From: JAHEJX01 sp041605955
GTDB lineage: Bacteria > Actinomycetota > Acidimicrobiia > Spongiisociales > UBA5794
Assembly (NCBI GenBank): GCA_041605955.1
Contig: JBFIXI010000008.1
Coordinates: 32,175-96,174, forward strand
Reading direction: 5' to 3'
DNA length: 64,000 nucleotides
How positions within the stretch are numbered: position 1 is the stretch's first letter; the number at the start of each line of letters is the position of its first letter. A program made the translations under genes and the position numbers. This document shows, in pieces, positions 59,680 to 64,000 of the stretch. The notes under the pieces are model-generated. The model made no database searches and was not told where the DNA came from. It saw only the letters and a program-made list of their open reading frames with translations.

Positions 59680-60993
59680 TTGGTACGCAAACAGTATGCG
59701 ACGGCCCGCAAGATGGCCGCAGCAACGCCTCCCAGCCGCAATCGCTACGCCGACTTCCTGAGGGCGGTGGCGATCCTCGCCGTCGCCTTTGGTCATTGGC
59801 TGATGGCGGCAGTTTGGGTAGACGAGGCGGGCTTCCACTCTGCCAACATCCTGGGTCAAATCGAAGCGACGCAATGGCTGACCTGGGCATTCCAGGTGAT
59901 GCCGATCTTCTTCTTCGTGGGTGGCTTTTCGAACGCCGTCGGATGGCAGCGGCACCACGGCGGTTACGGGCCCTGGTTACGGGCCCGGCTGCAGCGCCTG
60001 GTGCTGCCTACCGTGCCGCTGGTCGCATTGTGGGCGTTGCTCGGGCTGATCGGCCCCCTCCTGGGGCTGGATCCGCGACTCGCCCTCTCCGGCTCCCAAG
60101 TTGCGCTGATTCCCCTGTGGTTCTTAGCGGTGTACGTGGTGATGGTGGCGGCCACCCCGGTGACTCTGGCGATCTGGGAACGGCATCGCTACCGCGCGCT
60201 GGCGCTGTCGACCGGCCTGGCACTGGCCACAGATGCGTTCCGGGCGGTGACGACCATCCACGTCGGCTTCGCCAACTACCTGTTCGTCTGGGGCGCGATC
60301 TACCTGCTGGGCCACGCCTGGCACGCCGGCGAGACGTTGACGGAGCGGCGGCCGCTGCTGCTGGCGCTGGGTGGGGCGGCCGCGCTGCTCACCATGACCG
60401 TTGCCGGCCCCTATCACGTCTCGATGGTGGGCGTCCCCGGGGTCGAATTCGGCAACACCGCTCCCCCGAGTGCCGCGCTGTTGGCGCTCGGCTACGCGCA
60501 GATTGGTTTGGCGCTCGCCGTGGCCACACCGATGCGACGCTGGCTGCAGCGGCCCGGTGCCTGGACGGCCACCATCCTCGTGAATGGATCGATCATGACG
60601 CTCTACGTGTGGCACATGACGGCCATGGCGTTGACCATAGGTGCAGTGTTGTGGTTGCACCCGGCGTTGCTGGCCGTAGCTCCCGGGCATGGGGGGTGGT
60701 GGATCACCCGGCCAATCTGGATCGGTGGCCTGGCGCTGGCAACGCTGCCTTTCCTCGCCATCTTCAGCAGATTCGAGAATCGGCCGCGCCCGTCATCGAT
60801 TGCAGCCCGGCCGGGGGCTGCTTTGGCGGCCGCCGTCGGCAGCTGTGTGGCGTTCACCGCGGTAGCAGCCAAGGGCTTGACGGTCGCCTATCCGGTGTGG
60901 GCAACGGCAGCTGTCCTCTCCCTCTTTGCGGTCGGGCGCTGGCTACTCGGGTCCAAGCCAGCCGACGCGCCGGCGACGCGAAGCCTTTCTTAG
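59680..60993 (+). CDS. acyltransferase family 3 membrane protein (OafA-like)
   Basis: 437 aa, ten or more TM helices. The family motif R-N-R-Y-x-D-F-L-R-A-V-A-I-L-A-V-x-x-G-H-W-L supplies the catalytic His, with the FFFVGGFSN segment following. It probably acylates a sugar or lipid at the membrane. The start is uncertain: TTG at 59680 has GGAG 7 nt upstream, and an ATG at 59713 is also possible. The 3' end of this gene is duplicated as a decayed fragment at 62899-63087. Confidence 0.82.
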   Translation: MVRKQYATARKMAAATPPSRNRYADFLRAVAILAVAFGHWLMAAVWVDEAGFHSANILGQIEATQWLTWAFQVMPIFFFVGGFSNAVGWQRHHGGYGPWLRARLQRLVLPTVPLVALWALLGLIGPLLGLDPRLALSGSQVALIPLWFLAVYVVMVAATPVTLAIWERHRYRALALSTGLALATDAFRAVTTIHVGFANYLFVWGAIYLLGHAWHAGETLTERRPLLLALGGAAALLTMTVAGPYHVSMVGVPGVEFGNTAPPSAALLALGYAQIGLALAVATPMRRWLQRPGAWTATILVNGSIMTLYVWHMTAMALTIGAVLWLHPALLAVAPGHGGWWITRPIWIGGLALATLPFLAIFSRFENRPRPSSIAARPGAALAAAVGSCVAFTAVAAKGLTVAYPVWATAAVLSLFAVGRWLLGSKPADAPATRSLS

Positions 60994-61059
60994 CGGAAAC
61001 CCTGAATTCGCTGCGGAGACCAGCGACGAGTCGTTCGGGCGGCTCGACTGATCGAGGAC

Positions 61060-61818
61060 TCAGCCCGGGGATGCGGCCGGCATGACCGTCGGCACTGCGT
61101 AGACCACAACGTTGCTGTCGTACCGTTGTGATGAGCGGTCAAAACCTCCACCACAGGTGATCAAGGTCACCACCGGCGAACCCTGCCTGGAGAAGATCAC
61201 CTCGAGCGGCAGCTCGTCCTTGTCGTACGCCACGCGGGCCGCAACCTCGAACGCGCCAGCTGATCCGTCCTCGTAATCGATGATCACGATCGCGCCGGGC
61301 TCGAGTTGATTGAGATTGAAGAAGACGCCGGCACCCTGACCGGCCAGGTCGACATGGGCGGCGAGAACCGCGGATCCTTGCTCGCCGGGTGAAGGACCCC
61401 AGCGATACCAGGCAACTTCGGACACGCTGTCGGGAACCTCCATCTGGCCCCGAGCATCGACACCGTACGAACCGATGGGTGCCTCGATGCCGAGGCTCTC
61501 GATTGTGAGCGTGATCGGAGCAGGCGCCGGTGCCGCACCGCGACGCGACTCGAGTGGCGCTACTTGCGTCATCGCAACTTCTTGCGGGGCGATCGACGTC
61601 CACGGCAGTGAGCTGGCAGTCAGGGTTGCTTCGGACGCCGGCACAGGTGACTGCGGTGTTGGCGAGGGCGACTCGTCGAGGGGAGCGGAGAGCGCGCTCT
61701 CCACCTGAGCCACCGCACCGACCGGCCGGTCCTGCTGAGACGTGAGCGACCAGACGGAGGCCGATCCGATCAGCAGCGCCATGCCCAGAACCGTCAAGAC
61801 GATCGAGATGCGGCTCAT
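61060..61818 (-). CDS. class F sortase
   Basis: 252 aa. Single N-terminal TM (residues 5-25), an Ala/Pro/Ser linker (40-100), then a sortase beta-barrel. Catalytic triad: H155 (AAHVD), C222 in the TLITC motif and R232 (RYDSN). The domain is about 150 residues, the class F size. Such enzymes transfer surface proteins through a C-terminal sorting signal. It lies 104 nt downstream of the DUF4397 protein gene on the same strand, its probable substrate. An alternative ATG at 61875 would start inside a perfect hairpin. Confidence 0.85.
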   Translation of the reverse strand: MSRISIVLTVLGMALLIGSASVWSLTSQQDRPVGAVAQVESALSAPLDESPSPTPQSPVPASEATLTASSLPWTSIAPQEVAMTQVAPLESRRGAAPAPAPITLTIESLGIEAPIGSYGVDARGQMEVPDSVSEVAWYRWGPSPGEQGSAVLAAHVDLAGQGAGVFFNLNQLEPGAIVIIDYEDGSAGAFEVAARVAYDKDELPLEVIFSRQGSPVVTLITCGGGFDRSSQRYDSNVVVYAVPTVMPAASPG

Positions 61819-61842
61819 GGTCGTGACCGGGACAGCAGAAGC

Positions 61843-61873
61843 GGGGAGTGCAGGCGCTGCGCCTGCACTCCCC
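61843..61873 (-). terminator. perfect 15-bp inverted repeat between the DUF4397 and sortase genes
   Basis: Two exact 15-nt arms (GGGGAGTGCAGGCGC and its complement) surround one base, so the natural loop is about 3-5 nt. It lies in the 104-nt gap, after the DUF4397 stop. No T-tract follows, so it may limit readthrough or stabilise the upstream message instead of fully terminating it. Confidence 0.55.
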
Positions 61874-61922
61874 ATTGCTGGGTCGTTCCCGGAGGCATTG
61901 GGGACGCTACCTCGAGTGTCCT

Positions 61923-62744
61923 CTACCGACTGCGCCGTGCGGCCAGCGTGGAAGCACCGATGAGCGACAGCAGGCCCAGGCTCATGCCGCCAATCAGCCA
62001 AGTCGGAACCACGCTCCCGGCCAGGCCACCCGTGCCCGTCGGCACACCCTCCGGAGGCGAGTGCAGGTTGGCAATCGTCTGAGCAGCAACCGTGAAGGAA
62101 CCGCCGGCCAGGTCGCCGATCGCGTACACGATCACGTTGGTGCCCTCGGGAATGGCGAGATCAGTCTGGAACACCACCGGATCGGTGGCACCGGCCGGGA
62201 CTATCTTCACGTCGTAAGTCGCCGCGGGGACGTCGGCCACACCCTCCTGCGGGTTGGAGACATCGCCGAACAGCACGCCGTCGTTGGCGAGGATGTCCAC
62301 TGTCGGGGCAGCAGCAACGTGCCGGGCCGTGACTCGCCCTTGGCCGGCATCAATGGGACTGATGTCGTTCTGGAACACCGTGAGGGTCGGCGCGCCGTCG
62401 GCATCGAAGTGGGCGACGATCGTGGCGTTGGCACCGGGCACGAGCGTTACCGTCGCAGCCAGCGCCGGCATGTTGCCTGCCGGATCCGTGCCTGCGGCGT
62501 AGATCTCGAGGTCATAGTCGCCGTCCGGGAGCATGAGCGCATCTGTGACAGTTTCGAACGTGAAGTTCTCCAGCAGCGGATCGCCATTGGCCCAGATGTC
62601 AACTGCGAGGTCGGGAATACCGTGAACAACGGTTACGGTTGCGGGGGCCACTTGCACACCGGTTGTCTCGGTCTGGGCGTTGGCCACCGTGGCCGGCAGC
62701 AGGACCAGCAGCATTACTGCCAAGAGAATGACGTACTTCTTCAT
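61923..62744 (-). CDS. secreted DUF4397 surface protein with C-terminal sorting-like signal
   Basis: 273 aa. Signal peptide (KKYVILLAVMLLVLLPATVANA), two DUF4397 beta-domains (about 36-130 and 136-225; VVHGIPDLAVDIWANGD and its counterpart ARHVAAAPTVDILANDG). The tail consists of VPTGTGG (234-240), a hydrophobic helix (246-267) and RRSR. This tripartite end looks like a cell-wall sorting signal with V-P-T-G-T in place of LPxTG. It is followed by a class F sortase gene, so anchoring by it is likely. AGGAG lies 11 nt before the ATG. Confidence 0.82.
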   Translation of the reverse strand: MKKYVILLAVMLLVLLPATVANAQTETTGVQVAPATVTVVHGIPDLAVDIWANGDPLLENFTFETVTDALMLPDGDYDLEIYAAGTDPAGNMPALAATVTLVPGANATIVAHFDADGAPTLTVFQNDISPIDAGQGRVTARHVAAAPTVDILANDGVLFGDVSNPQEGVADVPAATYDVKIVPAGATDPVVFQTDLAIPEGTNVIVYAIGDLAGGSFTVAAQTIANLHSPPEGVPTGTGGLAGSVVPTWLIGGMSLGLLSLIGASTLAARRSR

Positions 62745-62898
62745 ATCGAGTGAGGCTCCTTGTTGCGGGTCTCGCATTCCACGAGCCCTAACTACCCGTC
62801 GATTGCCGTACGGGGCTCCGGGCTCCGGCGGATGACTCGATGCCGCCAACTGGGCTCCCCCTGATTGCACGACCAAATCGGGATTCGGGCAAATTGGG
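62745..62898 (+). other. divergent promoter region without genes
   Basis: Upstream of the DUF4397 gene; I see no ORF. Homology to the acyltransferase gene starts immediately after it. The whole gene-free stretch 62745-63146 is 402 nt, of which the following part is a decayed gene end. Confidence 0.5.
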
Positions 62899-63087
62899 AA
62901 CGCGCCGGCCGCCGCGCTGGCGGCGTTGGTCGGCAGATGTGTGGCCGACACTGCGGTAGCAGCCAGGGGCTTGGCAGTCGCCTATCCGGTATGGGTAACG
63001 GCGGCTGTCTTCCCCTCTTTGCTGGCGGGCCGCTGGCTACGCGGATCCACGCCGGCCGAGGCGCCGGTTATCCAAAGCGTTTCGTAA
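62899..63087 (+). pseudogene. decayed duplicate of the acyltransferase 3' end
   Basis: Translated in frame, the last 58 codons align without gaps with the C terminus of the acyltransferase at 59680-60993: AALAA-x-VG-x-CVA-x-TAVAA-x-GL-x-VAYPVW-x-TAAV and then GRWL-x-GS-x-PA-x-AP, ending with a stop codon at the same place. By my count 39 of 58 residues are identical. A few bases after the stop also match (CGG-AACC-TG). There is no start codon or upstream part, so it cannot be a working gene. Confidence 0.85.
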
Positions 63088-63106
63088 CGGGAACCTTGGG
63101 TATGAC

Positions 63107-63112
63107 TAGCGT
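63107..63112 (+). promoter_or_regulatory. possible -10 element TAGCGT of the metallopeptidase gene
   Basis: TAGCGT 34 nt before the ATG at 63147, giving a short leader that carries AAGGAAGGA. Confidence 0.35.
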
Positions 63113-63146
63113 GTCCAAGTTCTCGGCGCACCCAAGGAAGGAATAG

Positions 63147-63992
63147 ATGCGCTGGCGCAAGCTCGAGCGGAGCCAAAACGTTCAGGATCGTCGCGGAACC
63201 AGGGCCGGTGCGGTAGCCGGTGGCATCGGCGGTCTGGGCATCATTGGTGTCCTCCTGGCACTGTTCCTCGGTGGGGGCGGCGGCCTCGGCGAGGCACTGC
63301 AAGGACTAGGCGAAGCGGCCCCGGGACCTACTCAGACCCAGCCCCCGCAGTATCAGGGCGTCGACGAAGTAGAGGATTTCGTGAGCGCCATCCTGGGCAG
63401 CACCGAGGCAGTATGGGGGGACGTCTTCGCCAACTCCGGGCGTAACTACCAGCCGGCGCAGCTGGTGCTGTTCACCGACTTCACCAATTCCGCCTGTGGC
63501 GGTGCCAACTCACAGGTGGGCCCGCACTACTGCCCGCTGGACAAGACCATCTACATCGACCGGGGTTTCTATGCTGAGCTGGAGCGCCGCTTCGGTGCCT
63601 CCGGAGGAGACTTCGCCGAGGCCTACGTCGTAGCCCATGAAGTCGCCCATCACGTGCAGAACGAGCTCGGCATCATGGACCAGGTACGGTCGGCACAGCA
63701 GAGCGACCCGGCGGACGCCAACGACTACTCAGTGGCCTTGGAGCTGCAGGCCGACTGTCTCGCCGGGGTATGGGCCCATTCCATATTCCAGATGGGAGAC
63801 GTGCTCGAGCCCGGCGACATCGAGGAAGCCCTCAATGCCGCGGCGGCGGTGGGCGACGACCGGATCCAGCAGGCCACGCAGGGCCAGATCAACCCCGAGA
63901 CGTGGACCCACGGCTCCTCTCAACAGCGCGTTGACTGGTTCAACCAAGGCTATCAAACTGGCGACGCCGCCAGCTGCGACACGTTCAACTGA
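63147..63992 (+). CDS. neutral zinc metallopeptidase (YpfJ-like)
   Basis: 281 aa. One TM helix (residues 27-45) anchors an extracellular peptidase domain. Zinc site HEVAHH (164-169), with the downstream Glu in ALELQADCLAGVWAH. Two cysteines (CGGANSQVGPHYCP) could form a disulfide. The C-terminal HGSSQQRVDWFNQGYQTGDAASCDTF is diagnostic of the family. Its physiological substrate is unknown. AAGGAAGGA precedes the ATG. The gene starts 59 nt behind the decayed acyltransferase duplicate. Confidence 0.9.
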   Translation: MRWRKLERSQNVQDRRGTRAGAVAGGIGGLGIIGVLLALFLGGGGGLGEALQGLGEAAPGPTQTQPPQYQGVDEVEDFVSAILGSTEAVWGDVFANSGRNYQPAQLVLFTDFTNSACGGANSQVGPHYCPLDKTIYIDRGFYAELERRFGASGGDFAEAYVVAHEVAHHVQNELGIMDQVRSAQQSDPADANDYSVALELQADCLAGVWAHSIFQMGDVLEPGDIEEALNAAAAVGDDRIQQATQGQINPETWTHGSSQQRVDWFNQGYQTGDAASCDTFN

Positions 63993-64000
63993 CGTTTCGA

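Noticed and set aside
62865..63146. 93-codon plus-strand ORF as a real gene
   Set aside because: It is in a different frame from the acyltransferase-like sequence and arises from the same duplicated DNA. The homologous frame has no start.
1..64000. tRNA, rRNA, insertion sequences, prophage or integrase genes
   Set aside because: I looked for conserved T-loop patterns, transposase or integrase motifs and terminal repeats, and saw none convincing. A covariance-model scan would be needed to exclude a tRNA.

Overview
This is a high-GC, gene-dense chromosomal stretch of a bacterium, most probably an actinobacterium. Class Acidimicrobiia is my best guess, from gene content and codon style only; no rRNA or marker gene is present to settle it. 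Supporting signs are two luciferase-like F420-type oxidoreductases and an F420-type PPOX protein, an actinobacterial-type HrpA, a class F sortase, and many genes whose start codon lies only 6-8 nt behind a TANNNT -10 element (leaderless transcription). I found no tRNA, rRNA, CRISPR, insertion sequence, phage or plasmid genes; this looks like core/accessory chromosome rather than a mobile island.

Layout. 1-5.3 kb: the 3' end of an ATP-dependent DNA ligase, an LLM oxidoreductase, an AlkB-like dioxygenase, a GNAT acetyltransferase, a small unknown protein and a GH13 branching-enzyme-like protein. 5.3-16.2 kb: a cyclic 2,3-diphosphoglycerate synthetase-like P-loop protein, a membrane kinase/LPG-synthase-type flippase fusion, a class II photolyase, a PPOX-HAD gene pair, a VOC protein, an 18-bp tandem repeat in front of a type II NADH dehydrogenase, a flavodoxin-like protein and a YgjP-like metallopeptidase. 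16.2-28.3 kb: HrpA, a divergent 2-hydroxyacid dehydrogenase/HpcH aldolase pair, xylulokinase, another LLM enzyme, an epimerase-like protein, a universal stress protein, a thioesterase, a class V aminotransferase and a cupin.

28.3-37.1 kb is a sugar-uptake locus. An MsmK/UgpC-type ABC ATPase converges on a five-gene set: GH13 glucosidase, lipoprotein binding protein, two permeases (one with a very large extra membrane region) and a Gfo/Idh/MocA dehydrogenase. Two similar palindrome-like sites in this locus suggest shared LacI-type control. 37.3-51.1 kb holds an MFS transporter, a secreted beta-helix protein, a class V aminotransferase, DUF3054, a GMC oxidoreductase, an RRM protein, Hpt, an MBL-fold protein with ArfB, a TMADH/FadH-like flavoenzyme, a TauE-like permease and a DUF445 protein. 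51.2-64 kb holds a secreted RTX protein, DUF4332, DoxX, a second ATP-dependent DNA ligase, a Na+/H+ antiporter with a stress-protein-like partner, acyl-CoA dehydrogenase, an acyltransferase, a DUF4397 surface protein with its class F sortase, and a zinc metallopeptidase.

The most notable observations are these: (1) at least 17 starts fit a leaderless promoter architecture; (2) the DUF4397/sortase pair lies between the acyltransferase gene and a decayed duplicate of that gene's 3' end; (3) the DUF4397 protein ends in a noncanonical sorting-like signal; (4) one sugar permease carries a roughly 285-residue membrane extension; (5) two minisatellites sit just upstream of leaderless promoters.
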